Source: Streptacidiphilus jiangxiensis (lineage in GTDB: Bacteria > Actinomycetota > Actinomycetes > Streptomycetales > Streptomycetaceae). Taken from it: a stretch of DNA of 64,000 bases. Under the pieces are notes generated by a model. That model was not told the DNA's origin and made no database searches. It saw nothing but the letters and a program-made list of their open reading frames with translations. The DNA lies in assembly GCF_900109465.1 (NCBI RefSeq), contig NZ_FOAZ01000020.1:62001-126000 (forward strand), given 5' to 3'. The translations under genes and the position numbers were made by a program. Positions 18,901-26,397 of this stretch are shown in pieces. Every line of letters starts with the position of its first letter. Position 1 is the first letter of the stretch.

Positions 18901-19038
18901 GCCTTCGACCCGAACACCGGGAACACCGTGACGGCGACGTTCGCGTCGACGGGGATCCGCTATCTGAGGCTCACGTTCACCGGGAACACCGGCTGGCCTG
19001 CCGGGCAGTTGTCCGAAGTCCAGGTGTTCGCGAGCTGA
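15928..19038 (+). CDS. Secreted GH87-like (alpha-1,3-glucanase/mycodextranase-type) beta-helix glycanase with CBM6, choice-of-anchor-D and F5/8C modules
   Basis: The 1036-residue protein starts at ATG 15928 with GAGGAG 5 bp upstream. A long signal peptide (to about residue 45) comes first. Then: an N-terminal beta-sandwich (about 50-215; FTSLEAENGTLLGGA); a right-handed beta-helix (about 230-640; GKILWIPQGTFYLKG, GTGDDAMAINSVAY, repeated NNT/GNT turns); a CBM6 (about 645-790; GTVQAENYDTGGEGVGY); a choice-of-anchor-D Ig-like domain (about 794-890; SLAFGAVSVGTTSGAQAV); and an F5/8 type C domain (about 897-1036; NLALNRPATASGY). GH87 enzymes cut alpha-1,3-glucans, and the order here resembles them, but other beta-helix glycanases are possible. 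It follows the sugar operon and probably supplies its oligosaccharides from outside. Confidence 0.8.
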   Translation: MRPTPSLRRALTSSLAGAALVVGLLAAGGAAHRGDAATSAGRSAPAAATVGATTPFTSLEAENGTLLGGASVVSLTAAPTTQYSSPALEASGHAYVHLAGTGQGVQWTNTTGQPISFVNVRASIPDAPSGGGITATLDLYVDGVYRQTLNLNSKQSWIYEGTNYNNGDDKNPADGDPRDFWDESHTFVTGAPIAPGSTLSLVKSSSDTAAFYDVDVIDVENPPAPIAQPANSLSITSCGAVADNAPTNGSADAAATDSTAAIQNCINQAEAQGKILWIPQGTFYLKGTTGLQATGITIAGAGMWYSTIYRDVPLPNNQGLAAIFSVTSCSVENFHLDSDATSRGTAGGDGGAMDTTGTNWVADGIWSQHVESGFWASGSGGTVKNSRVTTEWADGINLNNVSLTGTTGSNLTATNNFVRGTGDDAMAINSVAYNTNGSTTTYYTAMSNITLSNNTLIAPWGGKGIGIYGGGGHHVQNNYISDTARYIGLGAGRFGVNGSDLTSATVTGNTVVRSGGNGYSQGQPALQIGNGGDGQNVGVVDSVDVDDNTVVNALYDGIGFSQSTHTTLQNNTVTSPWRNGIVIQPPYYPAPTGSASITGNTVTGLGAGTSPYLNNSGGFTATLSNNSWQGTTPPEGPYGGTAAAIPGTVQAENYDTGGEGVGYHVNSTNGTGNAYRSDGVDLETTSDTGGGYDLGWTSGGQWFRYTVDVATAGPYTVGLRVAAPSAVTDALHLSGAAGTDLSGPVDIPQTGGWQNWTTVTATVTLPAGQQVLTLNQDNGGWNADDLAFTGSSGAAALTASASSLAFGAVSVGTTSGAQAVTVTNPGGVAAAITSVGVSGPFGQTNTCGTSLAAGASCTVTVQFAPTTSGAASGTLSVASGAPNSPLTVALSGTGVTANPNLALNRPATASGYVQSYVPANAVDENTSSYWESTNNAFPQWFQVDLGSSVSVGRIVMDLPPSASWGARTQAVLIQGSTDGTTWTTLAPSQGYAFDPNTGNTVTATFASTGIRYLRLTFTGNTGWPAGQLSEVQVFAS

Positions 19039-19072
19039 GTTCGGGTCGTCATGGCCCTCGCCCCGCTCCCGG

Positions 19073-19480
19073 TCAGGTGCGGAACCTCGTGAGCGTCCAC
19101 ACCACGAGCAGGTCGAGGGACATGACGGTGATCGCCCAGAGCGGGTAGTAGGGCAGGAACATGAACTGGGTGACGAGGCTGACCGCCGCGACGGTCACGC
19201 CGAGCCAGCGTGCCCAGCTCCGCCGCGCCAGTACGCCGATACCGGCGGCCACGAGGGCCACGCCGATCACGAGGTGGATCCAGCCCCACGCGGTGAGATC
19301 GAACCGGTAGACGTATCTCGCCGGATTGAAGACGTGGTCGCGGTGGATCCCCGTCACACCCAGGAGGATGCTGAGCGGCCCGGTCAGGAGGAGGACCGTG
19401 CCGGCGAACAGGGAGGGGCCGGGGAGCCGTGCGTCGCCGGCGCGGGTGTCGTCCCACTGTGCATGAGGTGTCGTGGCCAT
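19073..19480 (-). CDS. Small four-helix membrane protein, DUF7144-like
   Basis: The 135-residue product starts at ATG 19480, with AAAGGA 11 bp upstream; a GTG three codons earlier is possible. Four hydrophobic helices alternate with short loops: LFAGTVLLLTGPLSILLGVT, WGWIHLVIGVALVAAGIGVL, WLGVTVAAVSLVTQFMFLPY, WAITVMSLDLLVVWTL. This length and pattern match a family of uncharacterised actinobacterial membrane proteins. It is convergent with the GH87-like gene and diverges from nhaA. No function can be assigned. Confidence 0.8.
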   Translation of the reverse strand: MATTPHAQWDDTRAGDARLPGPSLFAGTVLLLTGPLSILLGVTGIHRDHVFNPARYVYRFDLTAWGWIHLVIGVALVAAGIGVLARRSWARWLGVTVAAVSLVTQFMFLPYYPLWAITVMSLDLLVVWTLTRFRT

Positions 19481-19664
19481 GGCCGCCACTGTCCTTTCGG
19501 CGCGCTCGGCGGAATCACAGGAGTGGCCCCTTCATCCAGCCTGAGCTCGATCCTCGGGTGGCGCGAATCGACCGCGGAGTCGCCCGAACGGGCCAAGCAC
19601 GCGAGCCGACGCGGCCGGCGGCCAGGTCGGCGTGAGATGTGTTGTCCGTGAACGGGAGAGGCGC

Positions 19665-20960
19665 ATGACGGACGACCCGGAGCCGCGGTCGCGGAGCATC
19701 ACCGTGGTCCTCAAGACGTTCCTGGCCGAGGAGGCGGCCGGAGCAGTGGTGCTGCTGGTCGCCACGGTGGCGGCCCTGGTGTGGGCCAACAGCTCCGCGT
19801 CCGAGGCGTATCTGCGCCTGTGGCACGCACCGCTGACGATCGGTGCCGGCCCGGTCTCGATCACCGCCGACCTGCAGCACTGGATCAACGACGGAGCGAT
19901 GACGCTGTTCTTCTTCGTCGCCGGCCTGGAGATGAAGCGCGAGTTGGTGGTAGGGGAGCTCAGTGAGCGGCGCACGGCCGTGCTGCCGGTCGCGGCGGCG
20001 CTGGGCGGTTGCGTCGTGCCTGCCGTCCTGTTCCTGGCCGTGACGCACGGCGGGGCGGCCGCGCGGGGCTGGGGCATCCCCATGGCCACCGACATCGCCT
20101 TCGCCGTCGGTGTGCTCGCCCTGGCCGGGCGGGGTGTCCCCTCGGGGGTCCGGGCGATGCTGCTGTCGGTGGCGATCGTGGACGACATCATCGCCGTCGT
20201 CGTCATCGGGATCGCCTTCAGCACCGGCCTGTCCTGGGGCTGGCTGCTGGCCGCGCTCGCCGGGCTCGGCGTGGTCGTGCTGATGCGTGTCGTCGGCGTG
20301 GTGTCCGTCGCGGCCTACGCCGCCGTGGGGGTGTTCGTCTGGTACACCGGCTTCCACTCCGGGGTCCACGCTACGATCTTCGGCGCCGTGCTCGGGTTGA
20401 TGACACCGGCGCGCCCGGTCGAGGGCCGGGACGTGATCGGCGGGCTGGAGCGCACGCTGCACCCCGTCTCGGCCTTCCTCGTGGTGCCGCTGTTCGCGCT
20501 GGCCAACGCCGGCGTGGACGTCCGGGGCGGTCTGCTCGGCCAGGCCTTCGGCAGCCGGGTGACCTGGGCCGTCATCGTCGGCTTCCTGGTGGGCAAACCG
20601 TTGGGCGTGGCCGCGGGCGCGTTCGCCGTGCGGCGGCTGGGCGTCGGCGCCCTGCCGCCCGGCGTCGCGCCGCGCATGGTGTGGGGGGTCGGCCTGCTGG
20701 CCGGCATCGGCTTCACCGTCGCCCTGTTCGTCACCGACCTGTCCTTCGGCGATCCGGTCCTCGCGGGCCACGCGAGGATCGGCATCCTCACCGCGTCGGC
20801 CGCCGCCGCCGTCCTGGGCGTGGTGGCGATGCGCGCGCTGGCGCGCGGCAGCACGGCGCCCGGGACGCCCGCGCCGACGACGCCGGTCGGGCCGACCGGG
20901 TCAGGCCCGCTCACCGGGACGGGAGGCCCGCCTCGCGGGGTGGGTGGTACGGGCGTCTGA
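19665..20960 (+). CDS. nhaA: Na+/H+ antiporter NhaA
   Basis: The 431-residue membrane protein starts at ATG 19665 (GGGAG upstream). NhaA landmarks are clear: DLQHWINDGAMTLFFFVAGL, EMKRELVVGELSERRTAVLP, GWGIPMATDIAFAVGVLAL, and LLSVAIVDDIIAVVVIGIAF with the paired Asp ion-binding residues. It exchanges cytoplasmic Na+ for external protons in the inner membrane and is most active at alkaline internal pH. The C-terminal ~40 residues are a Gly/Pro/Thr-rich tail (TTPVGPTGSGPLTGTGG) of no known role. It is followed by a 14-bp tandem repeat tract and then a peptidase/transporter operon on the same strand. Confidence 0.95.
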   Translation: MTDDPEPRSRSITVVLKTFLAEEAAGAVVLLVATVAALVWANSSASEAYLRLWHAPLTIGAGPVSITADLQHWINDGAMTLFFFVAGLEMKRELVVGELSERRTAVLPVAAALGGCVVPAVLFLAVTHGGAAARGWGIPMATDIAFAVGVLALAGRGVPSGVRAMLLSVAIVDDIIAVVVIGIAFSTGLSWGWLLAALAGLGVVVLMRVVGVVSVAAYAAVGVFVWYTGFHSGVHATIFGAVLGLMTPARPVEGRDVIGGLERTLHPVSAFLVVPLFALANAGVDVRGGLLGQAFGSRVTWAVIVGFLVGKPLGVAAGAFAVRRLGVGALPPGVAPRMVWGVGLLAGIGFTVALFVTDLSFGDPVLAGHARIGILTASAAAAVLGVVAMRALARGSTAPGTPAPTTPVGPTGSGPLTGTGGPPRGVGGTGV

Positions 20961-21015
20961 ATCGAAGGGGACGAGGAGTTCGCGCAGGCGCAGCAGCGCA
21001 TCCTGACGGCCTGAC

Positions 21016-21099
21016 GGCTTTCCCCGTCCGGCCTTCCCAGCCCGGCCTTCCCCGCCCGGCTTTCCCCACCCGGCTTTCCCCGCCCGGCTTCCGGGCCCC
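21016..21099. repeat. 14-bp tandem repeat (minisatellite), five full units plus a degenerate sixth
   Basis: Units of the form GGCTTTCCCCGCCC run head-to-tail at 21016-21029, 21030-21043, 21044-21057, 21058-21071 and 21072-21085. Each differs by only one to three bases, and a decayed copy follows to 21099. The tract fills much of the 280-bp gap between nhaA and the M17 peptidase gene. No convincing reading frame runs through it. Its role is unknown. Confidence 0.85.
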
Positions 21100-21240
21100 G
21101 GCGCCCGTGGTCACCCGGTCGGCGCACCCGGCGGCGCGCCCATGTGTGGAGCTTCGAGGTTTGTGGGACCACTGGGTCTGGCCCGCCCCGCTCGTGCACC
21201 CCGCACGGGCGGGGGAGCGCGAGCCCAGGAGGAGCCGAAG

Positions 21241-22800
21241 ATGGCCGTCGACGCCGAGGAGTTCGATCCCATTCCCTCATGGCGACGCCCCGCCGAACTC
21301 GCCGTCGTCGCGTCCGCCGACGACACGACGGCAGGGGTGCTCGGCGTGCCGCTCGCCGCCGGCGAGGCGCCGCCGGGGCCGCTCGGGCTCGGTGCGGCCG
21401 ATCTCGCCGCGGCGGGGTTCACCGGCCGCGTGGGGGAGACGCTCCTGGTCCCCGGTCGGGGCGGCCGTCCGGTGGTTCTCTACGGAACCGGGCCGTCCGA
21501 CGTGCTCGGCATGGCCGCGCTGCGCGACGCGGCCGCCGCGTTCGCCCTGGCCACCAGCGCGCAGGCCCGGCTGGTCATGGCCGTCCCCGAGTCGGACCGC
21601 CTCGACGCGCAGGCGGCGGCACAGGCGCTGGTCGAGGGCGCGCTGATGGCGCGTTACTCCTTCGACCCGATCAAGACCGAGCCGACCGACACAGGCGTGA
21701 GGTCGCTGACCCTGGTGCTGCCCGACGCCTCCCGCGCCGACGGCGAGCGCGGGGCCCGGCGCGGCTGGTGGATGGCGCGCGCGACCCTGCTCTCCCGCGA
21801 CCTGGCCAACTCGCCCCCGAGCCTGCTCAACGCCGAGCGCATCGCGCGCTGCGCGCAGGAGCTCGGCCGGGAGACCGGCTTCGGGGTGGAGGTCTTCGAC
21901 CAGGAGACGCTGCGGCGCATGGGTTGCGGGGGACTGCTCGGCGTGAACGCCGGCAGCGTCGACGAGGCCCGGATGATCAAGCTGACCTACCAGCCGTCCG
22001 CTGCCGACGGCCCGCCACGGGGCCGGCTCACCCTGGTGGGCAAGGGCATCATGTACGACTCCGGCGGGATCAGCCTCAAGCCGGCCGACGCGGTGCACGC
22101 GACGATGAAGAACGACATGTCCGGCGCCGGGGCCATCCTGGCCGCCATGTCCGTGCTGGCCGGTCTCGGCTGCCGAACGGCGGTGACCGGCTACCTGATG
22201 TGCACCGACAACATGCCCTCCGGCTCTGCCACCAAGCTCGGCGACATCCTGTGGATCCGCGGCGGCACGACCGTCGAGGTGCTCAACACCGACGCGGAGG
22301 GCCGCCTGGTCATGGCGGACGCCCTCGTCCTCGCCACCGAGGAGCCCACCGACGCCATCGTCGACATCGCCACCCTGACCGGAGCCTGTATGCGCGCACT
22401 CGGCGCGGAGATCGCGGGTGTCTTCGGCAACGCCCAGGGACTGGTGGACCAGGTGCTGGACGCCTCCGCCGACGTCGACGAGCCCGCCTGGCAGCTGCCC
22501 CTGTCCCGCCGCTACCGGGCCGAGCTGGACTCGGACGTCGCGGACATCAAGAACATCGGCGGCCCCAACGGCGGCGCCATCCACGCGGCTCTGTTCCTCG
22601 AGGACTTCGTGGCCGGCCGGCCCTGGGCCCACATCGACATCGCCGGCCCGGCCCAGAACGACCGCGCCGCCTCCTGGCGCACCAAGGGCTGCACCGGCTT
22701 CGGCGCGCGACTGCTGGCCCGGTTCGCGCTGGACTTCTCGCCGCCGACGACCGCCGAGAGCGGCAGTGCGGTGCGCGGCGTCAGCGAGGTGAGCCGCTGA
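21241..22800 (+). CDS. Leucyl aminopeptidase, family M17
   Basis: The 519-residue protein starts at ATG 21241 with AGGAGGAG 5 bp upstream. The N-terminal macro-like domain is followed by the catalytic domain: LVGKGIMYDSGGISLKPAD and MKNDMSGAGAIL (metal-binding Lys/Asp), and the signature NTDAEGRLVMADAL near residue 348. M17 enzymes are hexameric di-zinc/manganese exopeptidases that remove N-terminal residues from cytosolic peptides; some act on Cys-Gly or dipeptides. Its stop overlaps the start of the AbgT transporter (ATGA). This suggests that imported dipeptides or aminoacyl-glutamates are hydrolysed inside the cell. Confidence 0.95.
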   Translation: MAVDAEEFDPIPSWRRPAELAVVASADDTTAGVLGVPLAAGEAPPGPLGLGAADLAAAGFTGRVGETLLVPGRGGRPVVLYGTGPSDVLGMAALRDAAAAFALATSAQARLVMAVPESDRLDAQAAAQALVEGALMARYSFDPIKTEPTDTGVRSLTLVLPDASRADGERGARRGWWMARATLLSRDLANSPPSLLNAERIARCAQELGRETGFGVEVFDQETLRRMGCGGLLGVNAGSVDEARMIKLTYQPSAADGPPRGRLTLVGKGIMYDSGGISLKPADAVHATMKNDMSGAGAILAAMSVLAGLGCRTAVTGYLMCTDNMPSGSATKLGDILWIRGGTTVEVLNTDAEGRLVMADALVLATEEPTDAIVDIATLTGACMRALGAEIAGVFGNAQGLVDQVLDASADVDEPAWQLPLSRRYRAELDSDVADIKNIGGPNGGAIHAALFLEDFVAGRPWAHIDIAGPAQNDRAASWRTKGCTGFGARLLARFALDFSPPTTAESGSAVRGVSEVSR

Positions 22801-24500
22801 TGAGCGCGCTGGCCTCGGTCAACTCGGGTGACGATGAGGGGAGTTCCGCCACCGCCGTCGGGAAGGGCGAGGCCGGCAAGTCCGGCGGCGGCATGCAGCG
22901 GATCCTCGACCTGATCGAGCGGGTCGGCAACAAGGTCCCGCACCCGGCCGTGATCTTCCTGCTGCTGTGCGTGCTGGTGATCGTGCTGTCCGCGATCCTG
23001 TCCGCCTTCAACGTGCACGTCACCTACGAGACCGCGCAGTCCGTCCCCGCCCCCGCGACGCAGGAGTACGCCGGCGGCACGGAGTACCCGGGCACGGGGC
23101 TGCCGCCGGCCTCGCAGTACACCCACGACTACGTGACGGTGCTGGAGACCAAGAAGGTCGAGAGCCTGCTCTCCGGTGACGGGGTGCGGTTCCTCTTCAC
23201 CTCCATGACGCACAACTTCAACGACTTCGGCGTCGTGGCCGTCATCCTGGTGGTCATGGTCGGCGTCGGCCTCGCGGAGGAGTCGGGGCTGATCGCGACG
23301 CTGATCCGGAAGCTGGTGGGCTGGGCGCCGGCCTGGGCGCTGACGGCCATCATCGTCTTCGCCGGCATCGTGTCCAGCATCGCGACCGACGCCGGATACC
23401 TGGTGCTCATCCCACTCGGCGCGGTCGCGTTCATCGGCGCCGGACGCCATCCGCTGGCGGGCATCGCGGCGGCGTTCGGCGGAGTCAGCGCCGCGTTCGG
23501 TGTGAACATCCTCATCGCACCGGTCGACGGGATCATCACCGAGATCACCAACCAGTCGATCAAGCTGGTCAAGCCCGGCGAGTCGCTCAACCTGACGGCC
23601 AACTACTACTTCGCCATCGGGTCGACGCTCTTCCTCACCGCGGTGATCACCTTCATCACGGAGCGGATCATCGAGCCGCGGCTCGGCCGCTACGAGGGCC
23701 CGGGCGCCGTGCTGGAGAGCGAGGACCGGCCCGACCCCGCCGCCGAGAAACGCGGCCTGCGGTTCGCCGGCCTGGCCCTGATCGCCGTGATCATCGCCGT
23801 CACGCTGCTCGCGTTCATCCCCGGAGCGCCGCTGCGGAACCCCGAGACCGGCAGCCTCTTCGAGGACTCGCCCTTCATGGACGGCCTGATCGTGATCATC
23901 ATGATCGCGTTCCTGGTCATGGGCCTCGCCTACGGCGCCGGAGCCAAGACGCTCAAGGGCAGCGCCGCCGCGATGGAGGCGATCACGAAGACCTTCGCCG
24001 GCCTGGCCGGGCTGATCTTCCTGCTGCTGATCATCGCCCAGTTCATCGCCTACTTCAACTACAGCAACATGGCCACCGTCGCCGCGGTCAAGCTGGCCGA
24101 CCAGCTCGAGAGCGCCAACATCGGGGCCCTGTGGCTGCTGATCCTGTTCATCCTGGTGACCTACCTGCTGAACCTGATCATCCCCGGCATCATCCCCAAG
24201 TGGGCGATCTTCGCACCGATCTTCGTGCCGCTGTTCATCCGTCTCGGCGTCGCACCGCAGACGGTGCTGGCCGCCTACCGCGTGGGCGACTCGCCGACCA
24301 ACGTGATCACCCCGCTGATGGTCTACCTGCCCTTCATCGTGCTGGTCTGCGAGAAGTACAAGAAGAAGGCCGGCGTCGGCACCGTCATCTCGCTGATGGT
24401 CCCTTACACCGTGGTCGTGGGCGTCGCCTGGCTGCTCTTCTTCGTCATCTGGTACCTGATCGGCATCCCCATGGGCCCGGGCGCACCGGTCAAGATCTGA
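22800..24500 (+). CDS. AbgT-family transporter (p-aminobenzoyl-glutamate / peptide-type)
   Basis: The 566-residue integral membrane protein starts at ATG 22800, overlapping the M17 stop. After a ~35-residue soluble N-terminus come many helices, with AbgT landmarks such as ILDLIERVGNKVPHPAVIFL, GIVSSIATDAGYLVLIPLGA, FGGVSAAFGVNILIAPVDGI and AYRVGDSPTNVITPLMVYLP. E. coli AbgT imports p-aminobenzoyl-glutamate; others have been linked to sulfonamide export. Translational coupling to an aminopeptidase argues for uptake of a small peptide or aminoacyl-glutamate here. It is followed after 27 bp by a second transporter. Confidence 0.92.
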   Translation: MSALASVNSGDDEGSSATAVGKGEAGKSGGGMQRILDLIERVGNKVPHPAVIFLLLCVLVIVLSAILSAFNVHVTYETAQSVPAPATQEYAGGTEYPGTGLPPASQYTHDYVTVLETKKVESLLSGDGVRFLFTSMTHNFNDFGVVAVILVVMVGVGLAEESGLIATLIRKLVGWAPAWALTAIIVFAGIVSSIATDAGYLVLIPLGAVAFIGAGRHPLAGIAAAFGGVSAAFGVNILIAPVDGIITEITNQSIKLVKPGESLNLTANYYFAIGSTLFLTAVITFITERIIEPRLGRYEGPGAVLESEDRPDPAAEKRGLRFAGLALIAVIIAVTLLAFIPGAPLRNPETGSLFEDSPFMDGLIVIIMIAFLVMGLAYGAGAKTLKGSAAAMEAITKTFAGLAGLIFLLLIIAQFIAYFNYSNMATVAAVKLADQLESANIGALWLLILFILVTYLLNLIIPGIIPKWAIFAPIFVPLFIRLGVAPQTVLAAYRVGDSPTNVITPLMVYLPFIVLVCEKYKKKAGVGTVISLMVPYTVVVGVAWLLFFVIWYLIGIPMGPGAPVKI

Positions 24501-24527
24501 CCTGCGGCGACCGGAGGCGGTGACGTC

Positions 24528-26336
24528 GTGAACCATGCCGCGATCTGCCTCGTCGTGCTCGGCGTGGTGGTCGTCCTCTTCGTGTGGAACCGGCTGCCGG
24601 TGGAGCTGGTGGCGCTGGGCTCCGCCCTGGCGCTGCTGGCCACCGGCGTCCTGACGACCGATCAGGTCTTCGCCGGGTTCGGGGACCCGGTGGTGGCCTT
24701 CGTCGCCGCCCTGTTCGTGGTCAGCACCGCGCTCCAGGCGACCGGGGTCACCGCGTGGGCGGGCCGCGCCCTCGCCTCCGTCGTGGGCGCCGGGTCGCGG
24801 CGGCTGCTGGTCCTCACCATGGCGGCGGCCGGCCTGCTCACGGCGCTGATCACGGTGAACGGAGCGGTCGCGGCCCTGCTGCCGATGACGGTGCTGCTGG
24901 CCGTGCGGCTGCGGGTGCCGTCCTCCCGGCTGGCGATGCCGCTGGCGTTCGCCGCCCACGCCGGTTCCCTGCTGCTGCTCATCGGCTCGCCGATCAACGT
25001 GATCGTCTCCGAGGCGGCGAGCGAGTCCGGGGCGCGGCCGTTCGGCTTCTTCGAGTTCGCGCTCGTGGGCGTCCCGGTGCTGGCCGGCACGATGGCCATC
25101 GCCGTCCTGCTCGGGCCACGGCTCCTGCCCGAGCGGACACCCGACGCGATCCCCGCCGACCTGAGCCGCCACGCCCGCACCCTGATCGACCACTACGCGC
25201 TCGCTGAAGGATCGGCGGCCGTCCAGGTGACCAGCGCCTCCGACGGTGTCGGCGCCCCGCTCGACGCGCTCGCGGCACAGGCCCCGTCCGGCGTGCTGGT
25301 GGTCGGCGCCATGACCGCCGACGGTCACGACCCGCGCGGCGCCGCGCCGCTGGAGGCGGGCGACATCGTCGTGCTGCGCGGCGACGAGGACGACGTCGCC
25401 GCGTTCGGCCGGGCCCACGGCCTCGAACCACTGCCGCCGCCCCTGCACGAACATCTGGCGGACGTGCTGGTCAACCGGGACGCCGGGCTGGTCGAGCTGG
25501 TCGTCAGCCCCCGGTCGGCCCTGGTGGGCACGACCGCGTTTCCCGGGATGGCCAGCGCGAGCGGTGACCTCTCGGTGCTCGCGATCCACCGAGCGGGCGC
25601 CGAGGTCGGCCCGCGGCCCACGACCTTGGCCGCAGGGGACGGTCTGCTCATCCGGGGCCGCTGGGACGAGCTCGACCAGGCCGCGCGCGGGCGGACGTTC
25701 CTGGTCGTCGACCGGCCGCAGGCCGTCCGTAGCCAGACCGCGCCCCTTGGGCGGCCCGCGCTGGCGGCCCTCGCGGTTCTCGCGGGCATGGTCGTCCTTC
25801 TCGGCACGGGAGCCGCGGCCCCGGCCGTCGCCGCCACCTTGGCCGCCCTGCTGCTGGTGGCCGCGCGGACCGTCACCGTCCCGCAGGCCTACGCAGGCAT
25901 CTCGTGGACCACCTTGGTGATCGTCGGCGGGATGTTCCCGCTCTCCGTCGCGATGAAGGAGTCCGGGGCCGCCGACATGATCGCCGACCTCGTCGTCTCG
26001 GCCGCGTCCGGCAACGGACGGCTGCTGCTGCTCGCCGTCTTCGTCCTGACCGCCGTGCTCGGGCAGTTCATCAGCAACATGGCCACCGCGCTGATCGTCA
26101 CCCCGGTCGCCGTCAGCGCCGCCCAGGACGCGGGCGTCTCCGTGCTCCCGGTCCTGATGTGCGTGGCCGTCCCGGCTGCTGCGGCGCTGCTCACCCCCGT
26201 CGCCACGGCAGCCAACATGATGGTCATGAGCCCGGGTGGGTACCGCTTCGGCGACTACTGGAAGTTCGGCCTGCCGATCCTGGGCTGGTACCTGGTGGTC
26301 GCGATGGGCGTCGTGCCGCTGGCCTGGCCCCTGTGA
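24528..26336 (+). CDS. SLC13/ArsB-type (citrate/sulfate-like) permease with internal TrkA-C domains
   Basis: The 602-residue protein starts at GTG 24528 (GGAGG about 11 bp upstream). Two membrane halves, each with a hairpin motif (LLLIGSPINVIVSEAAS; then VATAANMMVMSPGGYRFGDY), flank a soluble middle. About residues 215-385 of that middle carry two RCK_C/TrkA-C-like domains (PLEAGDIVVLRGDEDDVAAF and AGDGLLIRGRWDEL). This layout is typical of the SLC13/DASS-like permeases that move dicarboxylates, sulfate or related anions. It follows the AbgT gene closely and precedes glutaminase, so a glutamate-related or organic anion substrate is plausible but unproven. Confidence 0.88.
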   Translation: MNHAAICLVVLGVVVVLFVWNRLPVELVALGSALALLATGVLTTDQVFAGFGDPVVAFVAALFVVSTALQATGVTAWAGRALASVVGAGSRRLLVLTMAAAGLLTALITVNGAVAALLPMTVLLAVRLRVPSSRLAMPLAFAAHAGSLLLLIGSPINVIVSEAASESGARPFGFFEFALVGVPVLAGTMAIAVLLGPRLLPERTPDAIPADLSRHARTLIDHYALAEGSAAVQVTSASDGVGAPLDALAAQAPSGVLVVGAMTADGHDPRGAAPLEAGDIVVLRGDEDDVAAFGRAHGLEPLPPPLHEHLADVLVNRDAGLVELVVSPRSALVGTTAFPGMASASGDLSVLAIHRAGAEVGPRPTTLAAGDGLLIRGRWDELDQAARGRTFLVVDRPQAVRSQTAPLGRPALAALAVLAGMVVLLGTGAAAPAVAATLAALLLVAARTVTVPQAYAGISWTTLVIVGGMFPLSVAMKESGAADMIADLVVSAASGNGRLLLLAVFVLTAVLGQFISNMATALIVTPVAVSAAQDAGVSVLPVLMCVAVPAAAALLTPVATAANMMVMSPGGYRFGDYWKFGLPILGWYLVVAMGVVPLAWPL

Positions 26337-26397
26337 GCGCGTGCGGCGCCCTGAGCCCCGCGTTGCGGGCCGTCCCGGCCCGGCCAAGCATGGGGGC

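Noticed and set aside
19490-19664. The leader of nhaA considered as a cation-responsive riboswitch.
   Set aside because: No conserved pseudoknot or known motif could be recognised by eye, and the region includes no clear terminator-antiterminator pair.
21016-21099. Tandem 14-bp units considered as a CRISPR array.
   Set aside because: There are no unique spacers between units, the units are far shorter than CRISPR repeats, and no cas gene is present.
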